DNA of 64,000 nucleotides from Linepithema humile (GCF_040581485.1 NC_090131.1:25618532-25682531); one strand, 5' to 3'; positions 28,301 to 42,951 are shown, numbered from the stretch's first letter. The notes: generated by a model from the sequence alone, not told the origin. Made by a program: numbers and translations.

Positions 28301-30066
28301 CTACCGGTATACCCCCTACCATTCCGCCGCGTCGTCGTCACGGCACAACTCTATCCGCAGAAACCTGTATTCCGGTTATCTCACTCTCGCGGGAACCGAG
28401 AGAGACTGGCGGCGTCCGTCGCCATCGTGAGAAGGCGAAGGACCTCCTACTACCGCCCGACGAGCGTAGAAACCGTTTGGAAATAGGCACGGCTACGGCG
28501 ATTCGACGTTTCGTTTCCTTTTTTTTCCCCACTTTTTTTTCTTTTCGTTCTCACAGCAGGGCACGCGTTTCCTTCATTTCGCGGTAAGGAAACTCATAGG
28601 CCGGGCGTTCGGCCTGCGGACGTCCGCTCTCGAATCCTTAATGTTCTTCGCTCCAAGCCTCGCCCTTTCCGAAGAATTCGTACGTCCGCTCTATTATGTC
28701 GATGGGAATTCGTATTTATGCCGCAAGTCTTTTATCAGAAATAGAAGGTGACATAATTTCGCGACGTTGAAATTTTATTGACATTTCGATGCTAAAAAAG
28801 GTATTTTTTTCACAAAAAAAAGAAAAGCAGAAAAGCTGTAATTTTGTAATATTTCGATTCTCGAAAAACCTTTCAAAACGATATCTATTTAGATAAACAG
28901 AGCAAATTTTCATATATCTTGAAGCACCAGTCACCCGATGATTAAAGAGTTATCAAGCATCACGATAATATCGTACTGTCAAATTATGTTCGCACGCTGT
29001 GTACTTACTCAATATTTCCTCGAAGCTACGATAAGATTTCTCAAAAATTGTTGACATTCTCTTTCTCGTCAACTCTCATATGATTAAAGCTGGCCAATCG
29101 GAAAAGTGCATTCGATAAAAAACATTCACAATTTCATCTCATGACATTTCTAGGACAAGTAATCAAGAGTATACTTGTAACTACATAAATTATCGTGTTC
29201 TTTGCTTCGAAATAAGTTGAAAATACAAATACGCTAATTTCCGCTTAGATTTGCATTATTGAAAAATCTCTGACATTTGTAAAATCTATTTCTGGGATGC
29301 AGAAAATTTTTATCCATCATAATTATCAATTTGATGTGAAAGTACCCATATAAATGCATACATAAAAAAAAGTTACTTGAATTTGCCGTGAAATCAGGTG
29401 TAATCGATTTGTATGTACATTATCGCGCATACATGCACAATAATAGGAAAAAAGGTGGAAAAAAATTAATTATGCAATTATCATCCGCATGACACCGTAA
29501 AGTAGGTCTATACCAACAGGTTTCGCCATCGGAGCGCGCTAATACGCGCGCGACAGTATTTCGAAACGACGGTTTCACAGTGCGAGACCGCTTCCAGTCT
29601 ACGATCAGCGAGTACTCCATACGATCGAGGAGTTCGAGTATCGCCGTTGCGGATCTCGCTGGCATTGGGCTATCGCCGAATCACGGAAACGCGATCGTAC
29701 GGTTTGCAATCGTGGTTAGCTGCGTACGGTTCGAGCAAAGTTTCGCTCGCGGATTTCCAGGTCGTCGTGGAATCGACACTGCGGCGCGATCCAATCGAGA
29801 TTTCTCTTTCTCTCTCTCTTTCTCTATCTTTCTTATCTCTCTTTCTCTCTCCGCTCATCGGCCGTACGAGAGGAATCTGCACGTCCGATAAGTAATGGGG
29901 CATCGAGTGACACCTTAACCTGGATGACCGGTATATACGCGCTGAAAAGCTGTGTGTATGCGGCGACTCGTTCGCCGGATTAGCTGGTAGATGCGAATTG
30001 CCGAGATTCTAGTTCGCGTTTCACCCTCGCGAAACAGCAACGACCGGATGTCTAATGAGCAGTGCT
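25303..30066. other. Noncoding mosaic, no gene seen
   Basis: CpG-rich patches lie at 25380-25740, 26130-26700, 27280-27510, 28040-28700 and 29480-30060. Strongly AT-rich DNA lies at 26740-27250 (with a (TAA)n run near 26889-26909) and 27620-27960. Open frames up to 119 codons are two-stranded artefacts of the CpG-rich patches. Confidence 0.5.
28190..28251. repeat. CA/TA/CG alternating tract, Z-DNA prone
   Basis: Alternating purine-pyrimidine DNA runs from cacatacacatacccgcacacac through a pure (CG)n core at 28221-28240 and on into cacgcgtgcacac. It creates Arg-Ala frames on both strands. It is a structural repeat. Confidence 0.85.
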
Positions 30067-30123
30067 CTTCTGCTCGTTTCTTTTCTTCTCTTTCTTTCTT
30101 TCTTTTTTTTTTTTTTTTTTTTT
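30067..30123. repeat. Polypyrimidine tract ending in T21
   Basis: A CT/CTTT-rich run is followed by about 21 uninterrupted T residues at 30103-30123. It could be the poly-A tail of an ancient minus-strand retroposon or simple slippage; no retroposon body is recognisable beside it. Confidence 0.85.
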
Positions 30124-33100
30124 AAATATTCTTTTTCTAAACAAATTAATTTATAATAAAAGCAAGAGACAAATTTGTATTTAGAAACGAAAGTGGATTT
30201 AATAAAACTTGGTCTGTTTCAACAATTTAATTATCAAACGTAATAATTTGATGTATTCGGCAATTTACTTGCAGAAGATTTAGAAAGGATGCGCGCGTGA
30301 AGTTAATTTCTTTCGAATCTAGTTTATGCAGTCGTTAATTTTTGCGAGGGAGAAGCACATTAATAGGATCGCTTCATGCAATTTTGGGCTAACTGGCTTT
30401 TTGTCGGATTTTTGGTTAATAGCGAAAGGATATCATATTTTTCGCGATTTAAATAAAATTATCTCTCTCTCGTGTACCGCGCAATTTTCATTTTATATCC
30501 AAAAATGGTATATAATATAATTTAGAATAGTAATTGAATTTTCATATAATGCCGGCACAGTATAATCTGATAAGTGTAGAATGAAATAAAAATCTCAATA
30601 AATCAATATATCTGAAGTTATATGCGACGCTTTGCCAGGTATATAAAATTATATGAGAATTTTTTTTTAGTTTTAAAATCAAAACGCTAAATATCGCGGA
30701 AATTAATCCCGCAGAAAAATGTTATCAATAATAAGAAGCAAACAATGCAACCGTAATAATATATGGTATTATGCGATTCGTTTATTTACGTCGTTAAATA
30801 TGTTTTTCATTAAAATTCGAGGGAACGGATGATTTTTAGCCAATTAGAGCCGCGCAAAATGTCCCGTGTTTCGCGTGTAAAACATATTATATTCCATAAA
30901 TTTTAATATCATATAATATCAATGAATATTGTCTGGCCGTAAATTTTAACGGGCAACTCACAACGCCCGCGTTTCTCGTTACGCTCTCGGAGTGAATTGA
31001 TTGTAATTATTACGCGAGGCAGCGAATGCAAAACATCGCTTTGTTTCGTATCCTCCACCTGCTTACTTCCCTGACTGCCACTATTCATATTTTCCTCTAT
31101 TATATTAGGCAACGCCCGGCATCGGATTTGGTTTATTAGTATTACTGCTAAACAATGCAAAGTTTACTAAATAAAGTTTGCAGGTGTTTATCAGAAAGCT
31201 CTATATAATACGGAGCTTTTCAAGCAGTGTGTTGTTATTTTACATTATTTTACATAATATTGTATTACTTATTATAACAAGCTTTAAGAATACGTAAATA
31301 TCAATTATTATTTTATTAGATCTTTCCATCCTAGACTTGACGATAGCATTAATTAATGCAATTATAGGAATTTATTCTTATAGTTATTTTAATTTTATTA
31401 AAATATGAGAAAAAAGGTATTTCATCAATAGAGAGATATTTTATTAGTATTGATTGTGATTCGATAAAAATATACAATTTTGTTTTATTATGTCGTTTAA
31501 CGCAATATAATACATGTAATTTGCAAATTATATCACCAACGTAAAGTTCTAACTATGCAAAAACTATCTAAAAAATATTACACGGTATTAATATTAATAA
31601 ATCGTGCTACGTCGTCAGTTTGGAGTGGCAAGGCAAATCTGGAAAATTTTTAACAACCATACAAGCGCCTGCGAGAAACGCGCGACACGTAACGAAACGG
31701 ATACGTCGCTGCGAAACGAGCATAATATCGGTCTCCGTTATCGTCGGATGCACTTTGGGCTCGCAATTCGGTGCCCCCCCTCCGTGCTCGCTACAAAGAG
31801 TTCGTTTACCCCGTTTATACGTGTGCGCGAGGCCGGCCGCTATCGGTCGATTCAGGCACGACATTCGACGAGTGTCGAGAAACGAGTGCGACGAGATAAA
31901 GCTGAATTTAAGGCGCGATCGGAGAACCCCTCGAATAAACAAACACAACTGCGTCTAGACACTCGTCGCAGATATATACGTATGCAAGTCGTCTTACGTG
32001 CAGCGCGTTGCATCTGTCGCATATGCATAAGTAAAGAAGAAGAGCATTGATGTGACCGTCAGCGAGATTGTAACAATCCGCTTAACGCATTAGTTGTCGA
32101 TTACATGCGCATTAAATATTCTTGGAGCCGAGATAAAAAAAAATGTTTTTAATTTTGCGCTAGAATACCCTTTTTAGTAACTCCAAAATTAATAAAATTT
32201 CCTTTTTAAAAACGTTAATGTATAAAAGAATGTGTATAAAAAACATATACACCCAACTAGGTGGATTGTGAACTGTTAATATTGGATATATATAATGCGC
32301 ATTTCGTGTGTGCAATTGTGTACAAAATTTCAGAAACGGATGTTTCACCGGTGCTTGCTTAATGCGCGTGTGGCAAGTAGCTCTGAGAAAAAGAATATGA
32401 TTCACGCCGAAAATGCTATCGCGATTTTACGATTGCGCATCGAACGAACAGCGGCGCGATAACCCTCGATCATTGCGGCAGATTTCGTAACGGCTTTCGC
32501 AATCCATCAACTTTCGGATATCGCGATATTTTTCTGAAATCGCTTCCAGTTTTTCGTATCTGTCTTGTGCCACGATCACAATGTCATTGCTGCGAATTCG
32601 CAAGTATCGAGGAGGATCGAGGATCTAATTTTAGTGCGGACTCAACGAACGAGACTGAAATGCTCGCGATCGCGAAGTGACGCAGGGAAAAGAGAAAGAC
32701 GAATGCGTGGGATGCATCTGACGGAGATGCAACGTTAAAACCAGTTCTTCGTTTTCAGCTATTTATGCACTTAGCACGAAAAGAAAGTATTGAGATAAGC
32801 GTAAGTATGCGCCGCAATCAGATCCCTCGACATTAAATTATTACCGGCGGTACTAATTTTAGAAGTGATCGAAATGATCCAAATGCCAAGAATACATATT
32901 TTTGATAGATAAAGTAGAGAAGATAAATTGTTCAGAATTACTGCTAATTGAAATATTTTTTCTCACTGCAGTCTCGCGCACATTCCACCGGGGATCACGA
33001 TTCGCTCTTGAAATCTTGAACCGCTATTTCTGAGATAGAGCGTTCTCCTAATGTTGCTTCCTCTCTTGATCACCTTTTCGCGTGACGGCGGGCAACGGCA

Positions 33101-36100
33101 ACACTCTTGAACTTTCTTTTTATGTGTCATGCTAAATTAACGAGCTCGTGTGACATAATGGTAAACTGTATTCATTTAATGTAGGCACTCATAAAATATG
33201 AACGAAAGATGTTCGCAAAATGTAGAATCAATTTTACCGTAAGTTTTAAACTTTCAGTTAGATTTCTATAGTTTTAAAAGGCAAACGTTTGTATTCGCGG
33301 AATAAGTGTTATAGAAACGCGTAAGAACGTTTCAAAGTTTTCTTAAGTCATAAATAAAATAATCATAAACGTCTTCCAGTTCACAGAAATGCAAACTCAA
33401 TGTCTGATGATGTAAGCCTGTTAATCAAAGCGTTTTCACGCACTTTTGCAGCGTATTTTTAATACTTTTTGTAGTAGCTAATATTAAATTCAAATCTGCA
33501 GGCGACTCGAGTGTCTGAGAATCAAAAAAGTATGTGCGTCTTGATAATGTTTATCGCTAATTTCTGCAATTATTTTTCCATTATATGAAAAAAATCACAT
33601 GAATATTCAATTCAGTTTTTTTTCGCAACAATAACAAGGCAATGCTGCACTAATTAGATGAAAAAACATATCTTCGATCTCGCAGCGTAATATTCGCGCA
33701 TCATTTGAAACATTTTAAATTTACGTGCATTTCTAATCCTAAATTTAATTTAATAATAAATCTAGGTATTTTTACATTTCAAAATTTATGCAAACAGTTA
33801 TTTTGTCATTTATGAAACTCTTTAATCACGTAATATTTCATTGCGCGATCGATCGTGAGATGCAAAAAGATGCGATCAACGGAAGATTAAATGATAACAG
33901 CTTTTTGCAGATTCGTTTTTTTCCCCGATCGTCCACTCGAACGGTGTTTGCGGTGATCTCGTGATGAACTTAACTCGGCCTTGCCACGGTATTTCCGTCG
34001 GAAACTGCGAAAGAGCATTATTTCAGCGCGCCGATTTTATCGCACGCGCGCGCGCTCGCGCGCGAATGCAAGCGGCGGAATTCAGGATCTGCACCTGGCA
34101 GCCCTGGCGGGTCGGATCGACGTCGTCGACGCGTTTCGAGTGACGTTATCATCGCCACCGAAATAGCGCGCTGATAAGGTCGTCTCCCGGACGCGCGGCC
34201 AACGACGCCGCGTCTGCTCCCAATAGAATTCCATTAATCTGGCTTACGACGATCAGTATGCGACGGCGGTGGCGCGTCGCGTCGTATCGATAATTTAACC
34301 CAAGGATGGATAGCGCGCGCTCTCCTTGTTTAATGAGCGGCGCGGGGGGAGACAACAGGCGGAGAGCAGGTATTTTTTTGCGCTGGTCTCTGATGTTGCG
34401 TTCACCGTTAAAGCAAACGCTAGTAGTATTATTTGCGAAAAGCGTTAGGGCAAAAAAGAGCGCTTTTAATCGCCGGTCTTGCGTATGCTGCGCGCGCGCG
34501 CGGAGCTTCTTTTCAACCACACATGTGCTCCACGCGTTTAAAACACTTGTATACATATAGAGTCGTTTACGACATACTACGTCGCCTCGGAAAATGTACA
34601 CACTTGTGACTCAGGTGAGTAGTTCGACTAAACATGTACGACATATTTTAATTATCTTACAATTAAGCGAAATGTAAATTCATGTACCTGGAATAATTTG
34701 TTATATTTGTCGATGTCTCTCTCCGAGATATACAATATTTTTTCGATTTATTTTCACAGCAATTTTTTAATATCATATAAACGTGCATATGTATTTTGTT
34801 ATTATCGAGTTTTGATGAGTAACGTAACCATGAATACATAGTTAAATGACTTCATCATTTCCTCTTCGGGAATTTCCGAACTAATTTTAACGTAGTTGCG
34901 TGCAATCTTATCGGGGAGGCGCAGTTCCCGGTGTCTTTTTCGACGACGGCGATGTCGTTGCAGCGATTTTGGCATGCGGCGATAAAGTTTGCTGGTGCCT
35001 TCGTTAATTGCCCGGGAAAGAAGCGAGGAAACTGTGGGGACACCATCTGTCGTTGCAATCGCAGGCGATCGACGAACTGCATCGAGCGCAGATAATTAAG
35101 TTTACCGGGAAAGGCACAGTCATTGATGTGCGCAATCGTTCTCGCAACGGCGATGCGACAACATAGCATCGATAAACTGTCGAAAGAAAAGGGAGCGAGA
35201 GGAGAAGTAATGTATGAACGAGTGCATCGTTTGAATTTTCCAGGAAGGAAGAAAATATGATGCAAGAGACATCGTTTTCCTGATTAAACTTAAAATACAG
35301 AAAGCAAATATTAGTCGTTTTTATTAATAATAATAAGTCGAGACATTATAGAATATTCTAGTTGAAAATTGAATTCAGGATTTCAATAAATCAGTAAGAA
35401 ATATTAATGATATAATTAAATATTTCTATTATTGGATATTAATTTATTTAATAGCTAGCATTTATTTATTTATTTCAGTATATCTTAAACATTTAAAAGA
35501 AACAATCAGGAGATATAATTTAATTTTACGTGTGTGTACGAGTACTCTTTTATTGTTGTTAATTGCTGCATCAGCGCAAAAATTGTAAAATGATAGATCG
35601 TCTCCGCGCCAGATAATTCTACTGCGTATCTTTAAAAACCTGTCCTGGGACGTTTATATACATACCTCTGAGAACACTAATGTTTTCTTCCTAAGAAAAT
35701 CGCACTGGCGTCCATGAGGAAGCACAAATTCCGGTGCAACATATTTCATTTCGCGGAGAAAAACATTGCGACTCGGAGCAATAGCGAGTATGCAAAAAAG
35801 GCACATGAACTACGTCTCGGATGACGATTTTCTTATCGGGGAAGGATAAACACATACTCGGACAAGGAGAACACATTAGCGAGGCTAATCCGCGGCCGTA
35901 ATTATATACTAATTTCGTAGCAGGTTTCGCGATGTTGAAATTACGATGCGTTGTCGTCGCGTCGCCGGGGTCGATATTGTGATGTGGACAGGTCTTTCGT
36001 ATCCTGCTAGATCACGAGATTTCGTGCTGCCATTTAATTATACCGCTCGTTACAATGAAACGCGAACTGCGCGCATCGTGCAGTTCCGGGGAATCGGCGG

Positions 36101-36640
36101 CGCAATGTGAAATCGATGAATTCAAATTATGAAGTATTGTGTGATCAGCTGTGACTTGGAAATTCTAATAATTAATGCTAAATCTCTATGACCATTTGTT
36201 ACCATCCATTTATGTAATTTATGATTTAAAGATCATTGAAAAATATTTATTATAATAATGAAGAAGAATGAAGAAGAATAGCGACGATTTCATTTTTTAA
36301 ATAATTATTACTTTTTAGTATTTTTTATATATTTTGAAACGCATAATATTTTATTTAAAACTTGTGTATCTTAATTCAAACTTAATGCATTTTATGTTAT
36401 TTTTTATATTATTCTGTGATACACTGTCGCGATAATAAATAAGACATACATCTAATGTGGAAAACAAAGTTTGTTGTAAAAAGACATGTTATAATATATT
36501 TCGTAATGATTTATATATATATTTATATGAAATATTTATAAACTTATAACGTATTTTAAATTATTTTCTTAAAATACGTAATGTTTTCAAATCGCGAAAT
36601 ACTAAAAAGGCAAACCAAATGTTGAAATAGTTTATATGTT
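30124..36640. other. Mostly AT-rich noncoding DNA
   Basis: Long AT-rich stretches (30124-30980, 31160-31600, 32100-32400, 33130-33900, 35280-35580, 36130-36640) are broken by CpG-rich patches (31600-32050, 32400-32720, 33930-34340, 34860-35260, 35880-36120). The longest frames (148 codons at 31604-32050 plus; 150 at 34149-34601 minus; 136 at 34855-35265 minus) coincide with CpG-rich patches and match nothing I recognise. Confidence 0.5.
32759..32800 (+). other. Candidate 42-nt microexon
   Basis: The polypyrimidine-AG acceptor ttcttcgttttcag ends at 32758 and the strong donor GTAAGTAT starts at 32801. The 42 nt between read open in phase 0 as 14 codons (LFMHLARKESIEIS); both other frames have stops. 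The length divides by three, as expected of a cassette microexon. Strong donor 7-mers occur several times by chance in a window this size, so this is only a candidate. Confidence 0.18.
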
Positions 36641-37374
36641 ATATGCCACGTGCAGAACAGTTTTGACCCTCGAAATGCATCGGAGAATTGCATGCGGCCG
36701 GTCGACCGGGCGTTAGTACACGAACGATCGTCAAACGGCGGCGCTCAGCCGAGCTCGGCGGAGCGTGGCGCGCATAATTTGGACCACCCTGTAGGAGTGA
36801 GGTAGGTTAGTGAATCGACGGGTGTTATCTGGATGCACGGAACGTGCAGACGGCCAGTACGGAACAACATGTTGTCCGAGTCAGCGAAACAGAGACACTT
36901 TAAGCAAAGCTGGCGAATCGGCTTCGCGGACGGCACTTAAAGTACACTTTCCATACGTACACACAATCGCGCGCCACGCACACGAATCCGCAGTTTCTCT
37001 GCGCGGTACATGCGAATACGCGAGCGTTGCAGCGTGCAGTGTCGGCGTGTCGTCGCCGACGCGTTTAAGCGACCATTTTCGTGGAAAGTAGACGCGTCGT
37101 ATCGTAACGGGAACGTCTCCGCCGAAAGTGCGCACGTATGTATATGTGTGTATATATGTGTATGTTTATGTGTGTTTCGACGTCATAACAACAGTAAAAG
37201 CTATTGACGCGAATGGCGCCGCGCAAACGCTAATGATCGAAGAAACTCGAAATCGTCGTTTCTGGGGATTACATTGCCGAGAGGAGATTTCGCTTATGTG
37301 ATTTCCTCGCAACATTCGAGATCTTTCGGCGCATTCCGGAGCATCGAGCGCGGATCGCCGAGAATACGCGAGAG
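36641..37374 (+). promoter_or_regulatory. CpG-rich promoter-like block ending in a donor
   Basis: A sharp change from AT-rich to CpG-rich sequence occurs at about 36640, with an E-box CACGTG at 36647-36652. The block ends in ACGCGAGAG|GTAAGA, with the GT at 37375-37376. This fits a promoter and noncoding first exon of a plus-strand gene, but no TATA box, initiator or coding frame confirms it. Within it, 36778-36796 (aatttggaccaccctgtag) resembles a transposon terminal repeat without a partner. Confidence 0.2.
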
Positions 37375-39410
37375 GTAAGAATTATCAAATGATCGATTAT
37401 TACTTTTTTCCTCGCCAATTACCGCTTATCGCACTCGATATCGAATGATATCGGGGTGTGATTTCCGTCGCGGTGCAGTACATTGCATTTTGCGCAGCCA
37501 GCGTCATTGTACGCTGTCCGCGTTGATGTCGAATTTCTCGATTTCGGCTGGAGGATTCGGTTCACGAGTGATTAGTGCAATTAGGCAACACCGTTTGCCG
37601 AACATTGTGCCGCACCGCAGCGAATCGCGCACACGGGCTCCGAACGCGAGTAAAAACGCAGTGCGAGCGCAGTCTGATAAAAATATCTCCAACGCACGTA
37701 AATCAACATTTATACGCGCTCTGTTAATCGGAAGCAACGCAAGCAAGCCGCGCTCGAGGAAAGAATTCACGAACGCATAGATTCCTCGTAAAACGGTTTC
37801 GCGATCGCGCTGCTAATTTTTTGGAAACTCCCCGCTGCGTTTGCGACGAACGATTGCAAAACTGAACTGTTTTTAACTGTCGCGACCGCAACATTATCGA
37901 CGAAAGTTTGCCCCGAAAAAGGGACCGCCTTAATTTCCATTTCGGTTTTAAAACGGAGTGGACGAGCATTACTGGCAGAGGGAAATCGATCGGCAAAAAA
38001 TTCGTCTCCTACATTCATTAAAAAGTGACAATTTTCGAAGACCGAGGGACGAGAGCTGCGATACTTTTTCCTTCAACGAACGAAACTGGCAACTATGAAC
38101 ACGCATAGATGGGAGGACTTTGCATTGAAGAAAAAACGCGGTACGTACTTTGTGGCAACTTTCCTGTAATATGGCACGTCATTAAGCGAAACATTCGGTC
38201 GGAGAGCAATGCAAACCGCGTGCGTTATGCGGTCACGATTTTCTAGCAGCGGAATACGCAATTCGGCGTGAAACATTACGCGCGATTATTTGACCTCTGC
38301 ATTTCTCGCTTTAGCGTCCGGCAAAGCGAGGATTTTTCGCACGGCAAAATTGAGATTCTTGAGTGCAGGTTTAAACGAAGTTGATTCGTGTGTTGGATAG
38401 TGAGCGGATTTTTGCGCAAAGTGAATTGGCAATTTAGCAAGTGCTAGTTCTTCTCGATGCTCCGATGAATGCGTTCCGGTTTCGCGTTAATGGTTTCTGT
38501 CTACTTTGCATTTCGATCATCGAGCTTAGTTTTCTTGTTGTGATTTACGGTACAAAACGATCTTTGATTATTGCTACATTATTATTGCACTATTGCGTAT
38601 TACATGATATAATACGATACGTAAAGTGAAAGGAAAGTTAATTGAAATGCTAAATAAAGAATGTGATTAGTTTTGCGTAAAAAGTCGCAAGCTGTAAATC
38701 AAGTTTTTATTAAGTGCTATCGAAGTAAAATGAAGCTAAATCTAGATTCATTTTTGCTTTATGACCTTCGACAACGTGAACAAACATGTTTTTCTGTCAA
38801 CGGCTAAACATACTTATGCAAAAAAAAACTTATCAATCTGTGGTAATTTCACAACACTTATGCTAACTGCAACTAGCGTGCGATATCTAAGATTGCAGCA
38901 TAAGATTAACATTTCATGGTCGCTCTTCCGTAAACATTAACGGTAAAATAATCATTTATTAAACAGAAAATTTATATTTAGGGCTTAAAAAGCCCGTATA
39001 AATAATACACATTTTCAGAAAGTGATATTTTAGGAAAGAAAAAATAGTTTTAGAAAAATCATTGTAAAAGTAATTCCAATATTTTTTAAAAGTTATATTA
39101 AAATGTGTAGAAATATAATCTAAAAAACTTATTTTTAATAGCACAATATCGAAAGATCGAATATATAAACGATGAAGATTTTGTATAATATTATTACAAT
39201 TTAGAGTTTTCATATATTGTTTTTCGGATAAACTCCTCAAGTAAGCAATGCGGGGGCAAGGCGATCTTTAAAGGGGATCATTTCGTTCTTGTCTCCGCGG
39301 CCTTTCGGCTCGGTCGAGTCTGTGTTATTGTTAACGGAGAGTCGTTGTCGAGGTGAATCGCTTTGACTCGACATTCGGTACAGCGGTCAATGAAACATCG
39401 TCGCGCTGTT

Positions 39411-39430
39411 GCTGCTGCTGCTGCTGCTGC
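39411..39430. repeat. (GCT)n microsatellite
   Basis: Twenty bases of GCT/CTG repeat, giving poly-Leu on plus and poly-Gln on minus. No gene context supports a polyglutamine protein. Confidence 0.92.
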
Positions 39431-42400
39431 ACGCGCTGATAAAGCCAAACGATAACGAGATGCAGCATAGCACGTTGCATTACCTCACCGCGCACCAAGA
39501 GTACAATGCTACAAACTATCACTTTTCTCGCACAGTAAGACTACGCGCCTGGATATGTGCCGTAACAGTTGTGAAACTTATTGTAGAGCTCGGTGTATGA
39601 AATCGAGTCATTACAACGCCCACGTACAACGCGCGCGGATACGTTAGACGAGGCTTGCAGGGGGACCGCTGCGATTTACTGTTAGACTGTACGTTGTCAG
39701 AAATTATGATTATTACCGAGGGATTATTCGATATGTTAACTGTTAAGCGTGCAAGTTTATTATCCGCGTGATCTAAATTCTTATAAAGCGAGTCTGGAAT
39801 TCGATGTGATTTTTGCTTGTATAAAGTGGCGCATAAACTTGTTGCATTCGTAGATATTTTTAACGACACAATAACGTTTGCAGATCACGCATGTGAAATA
39901 TTTGTAAAGATTATTTGTGGAACGGAAAGCGAGACTAAGAAACTGTCAATTGCTTATCTTACGTCTTCGTTCTTCCAATAATTTAATAAGATAGCAAAAA
40001 TATTTTATTTACCCGCGCGATTTTAACACAGACACGTTTAAAGTAAATGACGGCGATTAATCCGCCGAGAAACATCGAAAGCGAAGGTATCTTGGCTCAA
40101 GATGTTCAATTCGTGTTTAAATAGCCGAGGCGCGTAAACAATAGAGATCAACGGCCGTACTGCAATCGTTTCTTAATGAAGCGCTTGGCTCTTTCATCAT
40201 CCTTGCCGCAGCCGCGCAGATAATGCACGACGAACGGAACGCAAATACACAACTTGACTCGGGAGCGATCGAGACACGGGCGTCCTTGTATAAAGATTCC
40301 TTGTAGAGGTTTTCATCGAGAGAGCACCGAGCGCTCTGATAAGATTAATATATCTGCTCTCGGAGAGCACAAAAGCCCGCGTACACGTGACTCCGAGGAA
40401 ATCCGAGAAAATTCTTTCGGCGAGCATCATTGCGTGATACAAATAAAGCGCGAAATACGTTAGTAGCTGCTCGAGACGACGGTACTTCATTATTTGGTTT
40501 GAAGATTAATGAAAATTTAGAATTATTGGCAAATAAATTGATTGTCACGATGGTGACTAATTCTATTCGTTAATTCTATTCGTTTCAATAAATAAGAGTT
40601 TTACATATTAAAATCTTTAGTTAATTATACTATAAATTGTTATAAGATATTGATTAAAATATTAATTATTTCTATTATTTTAGGTAATACTTTTACGTAA
40701 CATTTTTTGTGATACTTTTTCCTCTACAGTGAATAAGTGAAGAAATTTGTCTTGCATGTTTGATATCAAACATTTCCTTTGCGATTGTCATCGCATCGGA
40801 GGTTATTGACTGACAGAGTCGTGAGTGTCGCGAATGAGTCAGAGTGGTCGTGTCCGGTTTCAAATTGTTTAGAGTGTCACGATCGGTGCCCGATAGAGCT
40901 CGGATCGATAGAGTGCGATGTTTAAAAAAAAATTGGCGAGCATAATCGATTCGTTGTCCGCTTGCGCGCGACAGTGCGGCCAACACAATTCCGCTAATTG
41001 CGCTTTATTGATACCATGTATACGTGCGCTTTGACACACCATTCGTGCGGCGCGATCCAAAAGACGAATTCGAGCTGCGGCTCGGCCGCGGTCGAATTTT
41101 AACTGCCGCGAGTTCGTTTAGAACGAGCGTTTAACTCGCGTTCGTGGTATCACGCTAGTTACGATAGTTCGACGCGTGCTGGGAATTCGGGTTCGACCGC
41201 AGTCGATTTTCCGCTTTGTGATATGTGAATCGGTATCAAGTAACGATTAACGTCTATTCTCGCGCTTGTTATTCCAAATTTATCAAGATAACTGTGTTCG
41301 ATTAACCATATTTCGTTCTTCAAAAAAAGAAATACTATCTCTATCGGTAAATTTAAGACTGTATATATTGATTTAAAATATCTTTAATTAGATTCCCAAA
41401 TGTCAATTTTGCCTTATCGTTTTAAAAACATGTAATCGCAACATATTGATAACAATTTTGTTAACATTATAAGCTTCGTGAAAATGATTAAAACTAATAA
41501 TTAATAATGCGGTAAAACATAAATTTTGAACGCGAAAAATAAATAACCTAAAAATAGTATTTTAACTGCAATTCTTATGCATCAATTTATTTCTTCTGCA
41601 TGTGAGAGCTCAATGATGCTTGCGAACTCGATGCAAGCGGGCGGCTGACGGACCCGCTTATACACGGCGCGTCTCGCGTGCATACGCGTGCTGGCACGCA
41701 TTGCGATAGGTCGTGGTTGGTTGTCGGTAGGACAGCGGACGCTTTGTTTCAGGAGTGCCCCGGGCACGTAATCGTCGCGTCGAACCACCACTTTCCTGTG
41801 TCGCGCATTCCTCACAAATTCGTCCATAGTACGCGATAAGTGCAAAACCCATTGTCAATGCGGCGCAAATTTTTTTAAAGGCCGCACAGCCACAAAACAT
41901 CCTGTATCTATTAAAAATTAAGAATTTTTCACGGCGCTTATTATACACTCCAATCAATATTAATTCTTTAATATTGATTTTTTAAATATTGCACATTAAC
42001 GTGAAATATTCACCATCGTCTCGATTGCTGTAAAAAACTGGTCTTCTCTATTTCGGTTTAGTAACCAAATATATTTTTCTATAGTATATAAATTTCGCAA
42101 CGCTACTCAAAATAATATAAAATCTAGAAAGTCGAATAATAGGTGTCTGATACACGACGCAGGTAGCGCTTAAGAGAGGAAAATATTAAGTTAATTAGAA
42201 GACACGACTTTCAGAGCAAGTGTTTGCTTAGAAACGGTAAAGAAAACCGCAAGTGTGTAATGTCATTAGAAACGTGTGAATAGACGTAATGTTAGGCGTC
42301 TTGAGTGTTAATTACTAAAGACATATATACGCACACTATTCGCTCTTGCTTTTTTCATGTTTCACGAGAGTTTGCTCTTATCAACATCCCATTCAATTTT

Positions 42401-42934
42401 ATATTAAATACGTAATAACATAGAGCGCAATTGAGGGAGTAATCTTACTCCAAAATCTGAAATTAATATGCAGTACGCCGCATTTTTTTTCTCGGATAAA
42501 AATATCAAAACTTTTATCTCTAAATAGAAAAAAAATGTGTACATTTACAGCATTGAAAGTGAATGTAGGCAAAATTATTCGCGATTAACTAATTATTATC
42601 ATAATTGTGTCTCTTTAAAAACTTTTATAGATATTTAATACTTTTACGATCGCGAAGCAGCGCGCCATCAATGATCGTGTTTCATGAATCAGCCTGTAGC
42701 GATGCATACGTAGCCATTGAAACTCGCCGCAGCGACGACGAAAAAGAAAGGGAATACGCGGGAGCGAGAGAGAGGAAAACGGAATCTGTATCAGATGCGG
42801 CGAACAAGAGAGAGAAGCAACAAAAACGAGGCGCGGCCGTATTTTCGGGTGACCGTGGCCCTGCCCTTCGGTTTCGTAGCATCGTTTATGTGCCACTCGG
42901 TGCATTCCACCAATACTACCACGAACGCGAGTAT

Positions 42935-42951
42935 GGTGTGTGTGTGTGTGT
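42935..42951. repeat. Short (TG)n tract
   Basis: A GT dinucleotide run lies in the CpG-rich block at 42650-43500, with an irregular CA/CG alternating tract further on, near 43278-43316. Confidence 0.85.

Noticed and set aside
34149..34601. 150-codon minus-strand frame
   Set aside because: A CpG-rich patch with an opposing open frame, Arg-rich, unrecognised. The length is within what such patches produce by chance.
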